Below, piece after piece: positions 12,801 to 26,100 of a DNA stretch of 64,000 bases (its first letter is position 1; the number at the start of each line of letters is the position of its first letter). The stretch is from Paragordius varius (Eukaryota; Nematomorpha): NCBI GenBank assembly GCA_964247055.1, contig OZ176056.1, positions 2,604,001 to 2,668,000 on the forward strand, written 5' to 3'. A program made the position numbers and the translations under genes. Under the pieces are notes generated by a model. The model saw only the letters and a list, made by a program, of their open reading frames with translations. It was not told the DNA's origin and did no database searches.

Positions 12801-13245
12801 ACAGTGCTGTTGTACAACCAACAATGATGTACAACTCACAGACATGGGCAATAAAGAAATCAGAAGAGAGGCACTTTGAGGTTACTGAAATGAGAATGCT
12901 TAGATTGATGTGCGGTGTAATGAGGAATGACAAGGTGAAAAATGTCTACATAAGAGGAAGTACGGAAATCAAATCGGTAAAGCAAAAGATGATGGTAAAT
13001 CGTTTAAGATGGTTTGGACATGTTGAAAGAAGAGATAAAAATGGTAAAAAGATTGATGATTATATTGTAAAAGGCAAGAGGGGAAAAGGGCGCCCTAAAA
13101 CGCGATGGATAGATACAGTTAAGAGGGACTTGGCAAAACTGAACCTAAAACGCGAAGACGCCTTAGACAGGGTTCTATGGCGAAATAGTTTACGGATATG
13201 ACCGCTCGAAAGAGTGATATCATATAATGTAATTATTATTATTAT
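9889..13245 (+). mobile_element. full-length RTE-clade LINE, decayed
   Basis: A 3.36-kb non-LTR retrotransposon between perfect 18-bp direct repeats. It starts with a short G+C-rich patch (GTTACGCGCGCGCG), has a roughly 440-bp leader, then an endonuclease-reverse transcriptase reading region, a very short 3' UTR and a terminal (ATT)n microsatellite. Length, single EN-RT ORF and microsatellite tail fit the RTE clade (the type seen in 'craniofacial development protein 2-like' proteins). The leader contains a near-exact tandem duplication of about 46 bp (10168-10258). It lies about 300 bp beyond the last predicted exon of the minus-strand micro-exon gene. Confidence 0.9.
10330..13201 (+). pseudogene. 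RTE endonuclease-reverse transcriptase, broken
   Basis: Order of domains: an APE-type endonuclease (SINAGSLK near the start, CIQET, GDFSG, then SQIDYILV), a linker, a reverse transcriptase (IFKGKGDINDCNNYRGI, DIEKAFD, GVYQGSAISP, FLYADN), and a C-terminal block (NRLRWFGHVERR, GKGRPKTRW) typical of RTE proteins. The frame is broken near 10865, 11295, 12170 and 12775. The catalytic YADD box reads YADN, GDFN reads GDFS, and the usual SDH near the endonuclease end reads STQH. The copy is therefore dead by several independent changes. The cutting and copying functions are inferred from the family. Confidence 0.9.
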
Positions 13246-13263
13246 TATAAAATTATGGTTAAT
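13246..13263. repeat. right target-site duplication of RTE LINE
   Basis: Exact copy of 9871-9888, directly after the (ATT)n tail. Confidence 0.9.
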
Positions 13264-13540
13264 ATTTTACCAGAAAATATTTTATACAAAATACATTTAA
13301 AAGAATTTTTTTATTAAGGATTAAAATAATATTATAAATCTAAATCGAATAAAAACTTGATATCCATTCGTTAACACCGTTTGCCGTTATCTCAGCTTCT
13401 AAAAATTTATAAAAAAATAAATAATAAAATTAATTTCAAATTTTAAAAAATCTAATAAGTTTCATACGATCAGATATGCGATTTAATACTACATATTTAT
13501 AAAATATATGATAATCGTCAGAATTTTTTAAAAGTAATTT

Positions 13541-14882
13541 TTAAGAATGAATTGTAAATATCAAAAATAATTTACATTCTCTCATTGCAGTCATAGCTAT
13601 AAGGACGCAAAAAATATTTGATTAAAAAAATATTTGATTAAAAAACCAAAAAATAATTTATATAATAAATAATTGAGATAATAGTTTTAGAAATTAATTC
13701 TGAATTTTATCAGTATAATTTATATTTATAATACAGTAAAAATGGAAAATAAACGGACAAAGCCTGAAAAGAGATATATTTCAAAAGATACTTTTTTGCA
13801 CCTGAAATTATCCTATAAAAATCCTTTTATAAAAATCGTAGAAACAAAATTGATTGTGATAGACATTTTTTGAGCAATGTCACACTTATTAAAACTTAAT
13901 TTGTCAAATATCTTCATTTCGGTCGTCAAAATAAGTAACGAATTAAATATAAATTTAGTGTCTTTTAAAAAAAAATATTTTTACTTTTTGACAGTATAAT
14001 TTAAATTTTACTGTACAATTAATGATAATGAAATAATTAAATTATTCCCCTATAAACTGCTTCTTTGATATTTTTACTTACATCTTCGCAGCACAGGGTA
14101 TTCTGGGCTAGTGCCAACATCTCCGGGATCATCAAACACGTCTAGATATATATTACAATTAATATTTTAATTAAATGATATAAAAACTCTCAAAACTAAA
14201 AATATTATTCAGTTTAGAGTTTCATTTTTCTCTTTTAATATATTTAAATATAGAATGGACTTTAAAAAGGCTTTAACACCTGCCTGCTTTAGACTTACAT
14301 ACTTTCTAAAAATTGGCATCAAAAGTTAAACCATTCCAATTACCTACTATGTCGAATAAACGCCCAAATTATAATTTATGCAATAATCTAAAAATGAATA
14401 AAATAAATTACGGAAAGTTTCTTCATCTTCTCCGATTTCCGAATCAGATCCTTCTGACATTTCATGAGCTTCTTCATTTGGCTCGGCCTGTTCTGGAATA
14501 AATTTTAAAAAAAGTTTCTTTATTTTCATGAAAAAATTTAGATAATTTTATATATATTAATTATAATATGACTTGACTAAGTGTATGATCCATGGAATTG
14601 TAATTAGAGAATAACTTGATTATATCACAATTTTTTGATTAAATTAAACGTATGAGCCTCAATTAGCATTTAATGTAAAATATTTGACGCATAAATATAA
14701 AAATTAGCTTAATCATTCAAACTTTCGTATTATTCTTACATTCATAAGAGACTTTATTCACCTAATTGAATTAAAAGCACTAAAACTTTTATGATAAATG
14801 TAATATTTCTAGAATAGGAGTACTTAACACAATAACTTCTTAAGGCGCATTTTTGACTCAAAAACCCCGACGTGCCTCATTT

Positions 14883-14913
<31 letters not shown>

Positions 14914-17900
14914 TGGGGATAAGTAAATATTTTTTATTTCAAACATAAGACTGTAAAATTACACCAATATAACATTTTTTTCAGTTTAAAAATTTGCTTA
15001 ATTAACATTTACAAAGATTTTATAAGCTTTTTTGCAAATTATGGATTTTCAAACTTCCCAGGCCGCGCATAAGAGTCGCGTAATGGGGACCCCTGTTCTA
15101 GACACCTAATAGTTAGTACTTGATATAAAATTTTATAATTTTAACCAAATTGGACAAATTTAAAAACTCGACGAAATGCCGTGTAATAAAAGATATCTCG
15201 ATTGCACACGATTAATATATAAGGATTAAATGGTTCCAAGGGATGATTTAAGAAAGATATAACCACTAATACTTATTCGATAATTGTTGTTTCGATTTAA
15301 ATATAAAAATCTAATAGAAGCTGCTAAAGGTAAAGCAATGCTTTTATATATAAGTTTTTTAAGGAGAATCATATATTTTTTGGTAAAATTGTCTAATTTT
15401 CCTAAAACAAAAGCATAAATGCCGAGATTGTACGACAGAATGTTCATATAGATTAAAATAATAATTTGTCAGGTGGGGCTAACGCTAGCGAGTTTATCAT
15501 TTAGTTAGTTTATAATAATAATGCTAATACTTCATTAAATATATATATCAAAAAAAAATTTAGAGAAAGGATTCGAAACATGTAATCTTATTACCATTAA
15601 CTTCTCGGGGTTGTCCTTCATCCAAAACCTGTTCATTCGTAACTTCGGATTCCGGAACATTATCTTATAGGGGTAAATAAAATTTGTACCATCTAATAAA
15701 GTTTCATCGAAATCGAGAATTGAATCTATAAAATAAAAAAATTAAACAAATTTACCAAATAATTTATGTGTTTAGGAATGTTGATTTCTTGTTACATTTC
15801 CAATGTATTTTTTAAATCAAATTCTCTATAATTATATGTTGGTGAAAACTCCTTGGCATTAAATATAATTATCAATCTAAATGATATAATCATTTCGAAA
15901 GAGGATTATAAATTAATTTCTAATAATTTCAAATTTAGATATAAAAATCGTGTATAAAAAAATATTTTTGAAAAAATAACCGTAATCGATATTGCTGTTT
16001 TCACTCAAGCTGAATTCGGATGCGCTATCATCTAATATTTATAATTTAAATATTTTATTACCTATTAAAAATTAAACTTATTAATTTTTTGGTTTTTTTT
16101 TTCAAGAAAAAAATTATACCAAATTTTGCCATTTTTGGGTCTGTTTAAAATAAATTGAATAATTATATAAAAAGAAAATAAAAATCTCTTACTGCATATA
16201 TTTATAAAAATGAATCTTGTAAAAAAAGGAGATTATTGATTTCGTTAAATATTATCGTCTACCTGGTCCGGCATCTGGAAATTTAGGATATATAAATATA
16301 TATATATATATATATTAATTCAATAAATATAAATGATAAATATCAAAATTAAAACAAAATTTACCCTCAAAAGGATAGGGTCTGGATGATCCTATATGAA
16401 ATATTTGAATATTATGCATGCTTAAAGTTTAGAAAAAATTTAGATGTTTGACCATAATAGCCATTTTCTTGACATTTTTTATATCACAATTCGTTTAATT
16501 TTGAATAATAGATATGTATGATATTTAAAGATTTATAGGCATTCTTTTAAAAACTAAATAATTATAGAAATGTTAGTAATTAATTTTTAAAAAATAAAAT
16601 ATTTAAGTTTTTACCTCTTGAGGTGGAGGGTCTTGGCTCATTCAAGGCATCAACTATTTTAAATCCAATATATATATGTGGAGTAAAAATTTAAATTTAT
16701 ACGGACAAAACGTTTAATTATAAAAACAAATATTTTTCTACAAGACAACCAACCATACTTTATATATATCTTGATTTTTCAAAATATAGCTCATTGTTTA
16801 CAACTAAAATAAAAAATAGAGATATATATAGGTAACACCATCAATTAAGCATTTTACAAAAAATGATTTTATAGGATAAAAGGCTTGAAAAAGGTTGCCT
16901 ATAGAAAAAAAGCTGTCTCTATATTTTCACGTTTTGTCCGTTTATTTCAATTTTTACTGTATTTTTAAGAGATTAAATATATTAAATATTAATAATCAAA
17001 TACTACCTGCGCTAGTTTCTGTAATTTCTTCAGTAGCTCCAACTATAATAATAATATAATTACATTTTTAGCAAAATATATTAAAAATAAATTTATTACA
17101 ATGTTAAAATATATAGGATATTCAAGAATTTTTTCTTATTGATATATAATACCGGCTGTCTCTGCGCCTTCTTGAGCGGCACCCGCTAAAACTAATATAT
17201 ATATAAATCGATTATAAGATTTTTTCTAAAATTTTACAAAAGGTACATTAATTTTCCAAATGTGCATTTTATAAAGTTCTGATAACGCTTTAACCACAAA
17301 CTTATGACATAGTTTTTAAAATCGTAATTCAAATCGCTTATAATTCCCATTGAACAAAAATATTTACATTTGTTATATGAAATAATGGGTATAAATAAAC
17401 TTGAATGCAAATTGAAATCATCTTAAAATTATTATTTTAAATTTAAAACTCCATAGTATAAAGTCCGTCGAAATCGATAAATTATCAAGTACTTATGATA
17501 GAGTATGCACATTGGTGTGGTCATCTTATATTTTTGACCAATTGGCAATTATGGGTAAAAACAACAAATGTTTGAAATTCCAATTTTCTTTTATTTTAAA
17601 GTGCTTATATTTAATTATTGACAAAATTTGTTAAATATATTAACTATATTACGGACTAATTTTAATGTGTCTATTATTGTAACTGAAAAACACTTTTTCA
17701 GATACTAAAAAAAAGGTTTAATTTCTCTAAAGCAAAAAAATGTACCTTCTCCTGCACCAACGATTCCTGTCCCTGCTTCTATTCCTGTGGCGGCAGCTCC
17801 ACCCGCGGCTCCTGTTCCTAACATTATATCAGCCAATAAAATATTCATTTTCATATTTGAAATAGAGACTCTGAACAAAAGTTTAATGCTTATTGCATTA

Positions 17901-20900
17901 AAAAGTACGTTTAAAATTTACTTATCTTAAAAATTTAGGTTTAAAACCGACAATTTTAAAAATTAACAGGGATTAGGCTTTATATCATTTGCAAACTTTT
18001 TTATATATTAAAAAACTAAACTTAGCATAAATTAGCTGTTTATTGATTACATTTTTATTTAATTTGTTCTATTCACAATTAAAACACACTTCCGAAAGTA
18101 TATAAACGAGTTTATTGGATGTTGACTTTTTAAAAAAATTAAATTTTATTGTGCCAATTGCTAGGCAACTATCAATATAATATTTTTAAAATAATATAAT
18201 ATACCTGTTACAACTAAAACAATATTATATATTTGATTATATATCAATTTTTTATTAAAAAAATTTACAACTACCCAAAGCGGTTCCTGCAGTTAATGCT
18301 AAATATATTAATTTTATAACCATTAACTTTTAAACAATTCAGATTCACCCTCGAACAATTTAAATTCACGCTAAAATTAATTATGTGTCAAATAATAATA
18401 AACTAAGCCATAAATATATATTTCATATTAATGAGTTATATTAGCCCGAAAACACATAATTTATTTTTCAGTTAAATTTGAATTGTTCAAGGGTGGATTT
18501 GAATCGTAAATAGTATAGAACCTATGTTAAAACATTGAAAATTATATTTTTTTTATATACATACCGGTTCCTGTGGCAATAGCTTCTAAAATAATTATTT
18601 GAATGATTTGACCATATCATTTTAAATAAATATCATCTTATAAAGCATTAATATCTATTTGAGATGATCCCTAAACCTGCTCTAAAGAATTCATATAATT
18701 AAAAAATCATCCAAAATTTTAATCCCCTTTTACAGATTCGGATTCGTAAATCATAATATTTGAAAATTAACTTAAAATTGGATTTGAGTTTGAATTTGAT
18801 GAATGTTGCACTTGATGAGTGGTCGTTAATTTTGGCGCTGATATTTTTGGTTTCGTATCGACATTTTTACCTAGAAAATATATACAGCAATTGAAATTAT
18901 CCGGACAACACGTAAAAATGTAAAGACAATATTTTTTTCAAAAGACAACCATCCTTTTTTAACCCTTGATTCATCCTATAAAAACATGCAATTACAATCG
19001 TAAAATACATAAGTGATTGTTTTTACCAATTTACACTTCTATATTATACTTTGTAGTTTTAAAACAATGAGTTATATTTAAAAAAATCAAAATTAAAAAA
19101 GTATGGTTGTCTTTTTGAAAAAAATATTTCTTTATAATTTTACTTATTTTCTGTATTTCAATTTATACTGTATTTTTTTGTCATGGATAAAAATTAATCT
19201 AAGGGGCAAACAATGTAATGAAACACATATATATACATATTTATTTATATGGTTAGAAAGGATTAATAACTAAAAAACTATTTTAAAATAAGGCAGTTAC
19301 AATTTTACCAAAACATTAAAAAAATATATTACTTTATTAAAATACTAGCTTGTATCTCGTTCTGTTACGCAGCCCGAGGAAGTCCTTCGGACTTCTGGGG
19401 GGGACTATTTGAAAAAAGGGTTCAATAAAATGATCCATATATGTGGATTATTTCGAAACATTATTTAATAGCTATGATCTCATAGGATTTTCAAATGTTC
19501 ATTCATACTAATACTTTGTTTACTGGTGTAAAGGCCGCAAATCCACGGCTAAAAAAACCGCTATACTATAATTTTTACCTTTACATTGGTAATAATTAAA
19601 GCCTTTATTGAACTCGTATGGATTCTTAAGTTTTTTGGAAATTAGCTCCAAAGCCACGCTATTTTTTTGGCGTTCAGTTTTAAACCGGAAGACCCCTGCT
19701 CATAGGCCTATATAGAAAAAGCGCCAAGTATATTTTTTGCCTTTATAGGGAAAATATTTGGAATCATCTTTAAGACCATCGCCTCATGGATTATTTGAAA
19801 AAATACCTCAACACTAAATAATCGTTATATGACGGCGTATTTTAGGGCATAAAGGCCCCAAATTATCGGCTAATAAAAAAGGGCTGACCTTAGTTTTTTC
19901 ATAGTTACGGGCAATATTTCGAACTTTGAATAAGCTCATTGGCATAAGTTTTCTCTAAATTAACAACGCAATTTCTATATAGTTTCACAGTTTTTAACGG
20001 GTAGCTTTTACCCAGAGAAAGGTATAAAAAGACGCAGGCAAAATCTTTGTCTTAATATGGGAAATTGGAATTATAATGTCCATTTCCATATGTTCCTATA
20101 ATTTCTTGGAAATATAGCTTCAAAACTAAAAAATTGTTCTATGGCGGCGAATTTTTAGGGCGTAAAACCTTTCTTAGTGACTCATTGAAATAACCCCTTA
20201 TACTAAAATATTTGTTTTTAAGGGGTAATAAATATTTTAGGCCCTTATTGAACTCACATAGTCTCATAAGTTTTCTTTATAGTGACGAATTTTTACGCGG
20301 GTAGCCCCCTAAGTATTTAACCGCTAATTTAAAAAATCCGCTGGACTTAAATTTTTGCCTTTTTACGGGTAATTTTTTATTTGGCCTGATTTCTGAAATT
20401 TAAATCCTAGACAAAGCATTTTTATAGTTTGCGCAGTTTTAGGTGGCTAGCTCCCTGCCCAGAGGCTTTACGTAAAAGCGCCTGATCAAAATTTTGCCTT
20501 TTACGGAGAATACCTGGAATCATGGTTAATTCCATATGTTCTCATTAGTTTTTGGAAAAATTGCCTCAAAATTAAAAATCTTCTATGGTGGATTTTTCAG
20601 GGCGTAAAGGGCCTTATTAACAGCTAATTTGAAAAATCAACTCGACTTAAGTATTTGAATTTTTACGGGTAATATTTTAAGCACGAATTGAACTCATATG
20701 GTAGATTTTCTGAAATTTAGCCCCGAAGCACGCTATTTCGATTGACGGGTCAGTTTTTCGCGGGTAGCTCCTTATTCAGCAGCTATCATCAAAGAAACGC
20801 TTGACTAAAATTTTTGCCTTTTAACGGGGAATACCTGGAATCCTTATTGAATTTTTACGGTCTCATAAAGTCATTTAGGATCCATGGGCCTCGGTAATAC

Positions 20901-23161
20901 ATTGGGCGAAAAATAAATTCAAAAATCATTGTTGACCTAATTTTTTTAAAAAAATGGTATTTGACGGGAGAGCGGGTAAAAAAGGGCCTAAATTAAAAAA
21001 GCAGGCCGACTATGTTCAGCGCAATCGAAAATAATTAAAAAGTAACCGAATGGTCCAACAAGTTTTCGGAAAATTTGTCTCATAGACACTTGTGGACTTC
21101 TGTTTTCAAAAATCCCGTTTTTACACGGGGTGGGCCCGAACTGGGGACCTAATTCAAAAAAGGGCGAAGCTTCGGGGCATTTATTAATGATTATGTTTCG
21201 TCATTTGGATTTGAATGGGTTTACCGATTTTCAGGCAAATCAAAGCCATCACTTTCCCTTTTTATAAATATATAGCTTTTTAAATATTTAAAATGTGTGC
21301 TTATAAGTTACTTCAAGAAATTATATATATTTGCTTTTTATAATTTTTCTTCTTTATTCTATTAAATTTGTCTAAAAATATACAGGCTAATTTTGCTTAA
21401 AATAATTTTTAAAAACACATTTTTTCTAAAACTTTTTTTTAATATAATGGCAGATAAATATACTTGTTACTCTACTTGTAGTGATAGGTTTAGGTGTCTT
21501 TTCTGTTTTTGACTGAGTTTCATCTATCCAATAGTAATAATTAATATCATAAATAAAAATAAAGATATCGTTTATTAAACATACAGATATTAGTTTTATA
21601 CGTATTTATTCAAAAACATATATTAAATATTTTTTTACATATTTACGATTAAAGGATAAATGAAGATAGATTATGTGTTAAAATTAATTTGTATTTTCAG
21701 CAAATTTTAGCTTAAATTATTCAAAAATATACTTAAACTAGTTTTGAGCACAGCCTTTGTCTGGGTGATATTGAATACTTTAACGGTTGAATCTATCAAA
21801 GGGCAAAAAAGAAATTAATTGAATTATATACAGATAGGTAAAAGCTTTACGATATTGAATATCAAAATCATTAGATCAACGAATAAAAATAAAAAAAGGC
21901 GTCCTAATCCTAATGCTTCATAGGAAATATTTAGAATCTCCATTGTCCTGGTTTTAAGGCTCACAAGATATAGCTATAAAATTTCACACTTAAATTTTAA
22001 TCTAGAATTGAGATTATACGGTAAAATTTAATTTTTATTTTAACTATCTAAAATTTATTTTATATATTATAGATAATATATTTGTACGATTAATTGAATA
22101 TATCGGGTTAAAAAACTTATATTAAAAATTTTTTTATAATTTGCACCACAGGGGAAGTAGCGTTTAATTTAAACGATATCTCAAATATTATATATATATA
22201 TATATATTATTTGTATATTTGACATAGAAAAAACTTCTATTGACTCATTTGTCCATAAAAGTTTTCCAGAAGCCGGGATCAAAATCCAAAATGGCGCCAA
22301 AAATAACAATCCAAATTAATATTTGTTTTTTTAATATATGCTTTTAAATTTTATTTTAAAATATATGTCTATTTATTTCAGAATTTTTGAAGTAATAGCT
22401 GAGTGTTATATCAGATTTTTCATAATTGTAAGACTTATTTATAGCAGGGTTATATTTATATAAAATGCGTTTAAAACTACAAATAAAACCCAAACCGACA
22501 TAAAAAATATTGATTTTACTTGATGATTTTTGTTGATTGTGCTGCTGCCTATTAACATTTTGAGTTTTGGGTGATTGGTAGGCCTTCATATCCCTTTTAA
22601 ACATTTCTAAAAATTCATAAATATTACATACACACACTCACACATATTTATAATATATATATATTAATCTTATTAATAAATAATTACCAATAATTTTGAA
22701 ATTAAATTGATCGTATGTATCTGTGATATTTGATGATTGCGATTCATGTTGTAACATAACAGCTATATAGTCAAAAAATATACCATTTTTAGTTAAAAGC
22801 AACACTTTTCCAAGAAAATGCTATATTTTTTTAAGCATATGCAACATTTTTCAAGCAAATACAACATTTTTCATTCCGTTTTAACGTTGCACATATTAGT
22901 TTAATATACCTTGACAGCTTACAAAAATGATCAGTACTTTTAAAACATATATTACGTGATAATAATTAATAAAAAAGTAATAAAACCTAAAATATTAAAA
23001 TTTAGTAAAAAAATTCTATTATACATAATCTTCATATATAAATATAAAACCAAACATACATGTTTTATAAAAATATTTAATAGTAATAACTTTGATAGAT
23101 TAGGAGAGAAATCTGTCGCATTTTCTCTTGATAATGTATTTCTAATGATAAAATAATAATT

Positions 23162-23199
<38 letters not shown>

Positions 23200-26100
23200 G
23201 TGCAAAAAGGAGGGTTAATTTTTTTTAATTTTTTTCATGAGATAGCTTATTACCAGCGAATTCATTTGCCGCAAATATTATTATTTGTTTTCAACCTAGT
23301 TTTTGAAATATTGAGAGAAAATCAAAATCTGGCATAAAGTGAAAATTGAGGATAATTATAAAGATAATAAAATTATATGGATTATTATGATTTTAGGATA
23401 TATGCCTTAATTATATAGTTAGGGTTTCTCTAAAAAGCTCAAAGATAGCGAACACTCACATGAAATTTTTTTATAATCAAAAAACCAAAAAATATTGTTT
23501 TTTATTTTTACATTTTTGTCGTCTGGTTTATGAGTTATAAAAAATCCATACTGTTCTATCTTGGAATCCTACATGAGTGCGAATTATAAAGTATATAATT
23601 TATGCAAAATAAGATTCAAAATTAGTGGAATATCTACCAACAATCCGTACAAATCCAAATAATATTAATTTGTCATAAAACAGACTTGTTACAGGGATTT
23701 GTAAGGATTGTTGGTTGATATTCCACTACTTTTATATCCCATTTTGCATAAATTATGTACTTTATAATTCGCACTCATGTAAGATTCCAAGATAAAACAG
23801 TATGGATTTTTATACACTCATAAACCAGACGACAAAAAAATGTAAAATAAAAAACAATATTTTTTGGTTTTTTGATATATAAGTTTTTTCAATAAATAAA
23901 ATATGAATGTTAAGATTTTAATAGTGAGTTTAGGAGGTAAATAATTAAAAAAATAATTTTAATATAGTTTCATTTAAATTTATTTGTCTTATGAGTGTGT
24001 TAAAAGAAAAACGCCATTTGAGCTGATATTTTATGGAAACCCTAACTATATGATAGGCTTTTTATATAGTGAAAATATATCCTAAAATCATAATCCACCA
24101 TAATATCTCAAATTTTATCATTATTTCTTGAATTATTTTTAATTTTTACTTTTTGCCCGATTTCGATTTTCTCTCATATTCAAGATTGTCAACAAACAAA
24201 AAATTATGCGGCAAATGAATACGCTGGTCATAAGCTATCTCACGCAAAAAAAATTTTTTGCACACAGTGTGTATATATATGAGGCAGGGATGAAGCAAAA
24301 AGAAATTTATTATACCGGAAGCTTTTTGGTCCGTAGTAAGACTTTTATTTGCTAAGATCTTTACATCTTCTATAAATATATGAAATGTATATGTTTAAAT
24401 ATGTCTGATAATAAAAGCTTTTTATAGTTATCTAAAGTATACTCAAACCCAAGCCGCGTCTGATTTACGGATGTTCGCACCTTGTTCAAATTTATAAAAA
24501 ACGTATTGCGATTCCATCGATAGTATTAAAAATTTAATATTTGAATTAAAAATAATTAAATTGCTTGACACAAGGTAGGTGCAAAAATAAAAAATGGATC
24601 GAAAAAACAATTATAATATACAAATTCTTTCATTGTAGAAAATATCACTTTTTTAACCAGTAAAAAAAGATTCATTTCGGGATTCAGGAAAATATTTTTG
24701 GTATGCCCGAGTCAATGTTTAATGTTTTTATGGAGTTTTTTATCATTTAAGCTAAAAATTAAGGAATAATAGCAAATATCCTTTCTTAGTATCATCAATA
24801 TCTGTATTTACCTTGAAACATTTTCATCCATAAGTTTTCATATCTCTTTAAATCTAGATATTGATGATTTAAAGTTTAATTCCGAAAATTTTAAAATACA
24901 ATGGAATGAACATACCCGACAACATTTGAGCTGAATTTTTAAATTTATCAGAAAGTGAATCGGTTCTTGAGATGTTTTCTTGACCTAACCTGATAGTCTG
25001 GATTTCGCCTTAAAATATAAAAAAATAATTATCCTGATCTAAAACATTTGGCTTAACTCTAATTTAAAATATTTAAACGTTAAAGCCCGTCAAAATTCGA
25101 AATATTCCCATTTAGTACTAATTTAATCAATACCTGTGTATGAGTTGTGGAAATCATATGGTACTAAAATGTTTAAATGATATATGGAAGAATTGAGATA
25201 AACTATGTGAAGAATCATATATTTTAAATCAATTTTTAGAGAATAGGCGTTATTCTATTATCGCTCTATAATTTTAATTAAATAAATATGTAATTAAATA
25301 TCTTACAAATCAATAGACACGTACAAATGAAAATTCTAAAAAATTATCGATATCCGTGTTCTTTTTAATTCTTTGAATTGCATATAATTTATAATCAGAT
25401 GATTCCCAGCTTATATATTGTCAAGTGCTTTTTTGGTTTACAGTAATTATGGTTATAGGCCGTTTCAGTATATTAATAGATATAAGGGATTGTATTTACA
25501 TGTTTGTTTACATGTTTGAAATTTATTTTATTAGTTAGATATATATAAATGAACCATGTATTTTTTCACAATTTTATTGTTACAGTTTAAATTCACCTTT
25601 AAACAATTCAAATTCACCCTTGAACAATTCAATTACCCTTGAACAATTCAAATTCACCCTAAATAAATTATGTGTGTTGGAACTAATATAACTCATTATT
25701 AATATTAAATATATCTTTATGGCATAGTTTATTTTTTTTAATTTTAAACAAAATATTATTTTTAAAAATTTATAAAAAATATATGTAATTTTTAATCTAA
25801 AAAAAATATAATTTTGAGGGTTAATTCGAATAGTTCGAGGGTGAATTTGAATTGTTCAAGAGTGATTTGAAGTGTTTAAGGGTGAACTCGAATTGTGAAC
25901 GGTACATTATTTATTAGATTTTAAATACAAGACGGTAAAATTCAAGCGTAACATAGCTATTTTTTCTAATTATTTTTAATTAAATAAACAAATCGAAAAA
26001 AAATAAGATGTTTATTTTACTTAATTTTCAAAAGGATTTTTTACAAAATAACGGATATGTTAGCCATCCCCAAAATTATGTAGACTTATCCACATTATTG

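Noticed and set aside
22920-22990. A possible extra hydrophobic exon (LIIFVSC) of micro-exon gene 1
   Set aside because: It is phase-compatible but very A+T-rich and without a good acceptor. The signal-peptide exon at 26586-26508 already fits the gene start.
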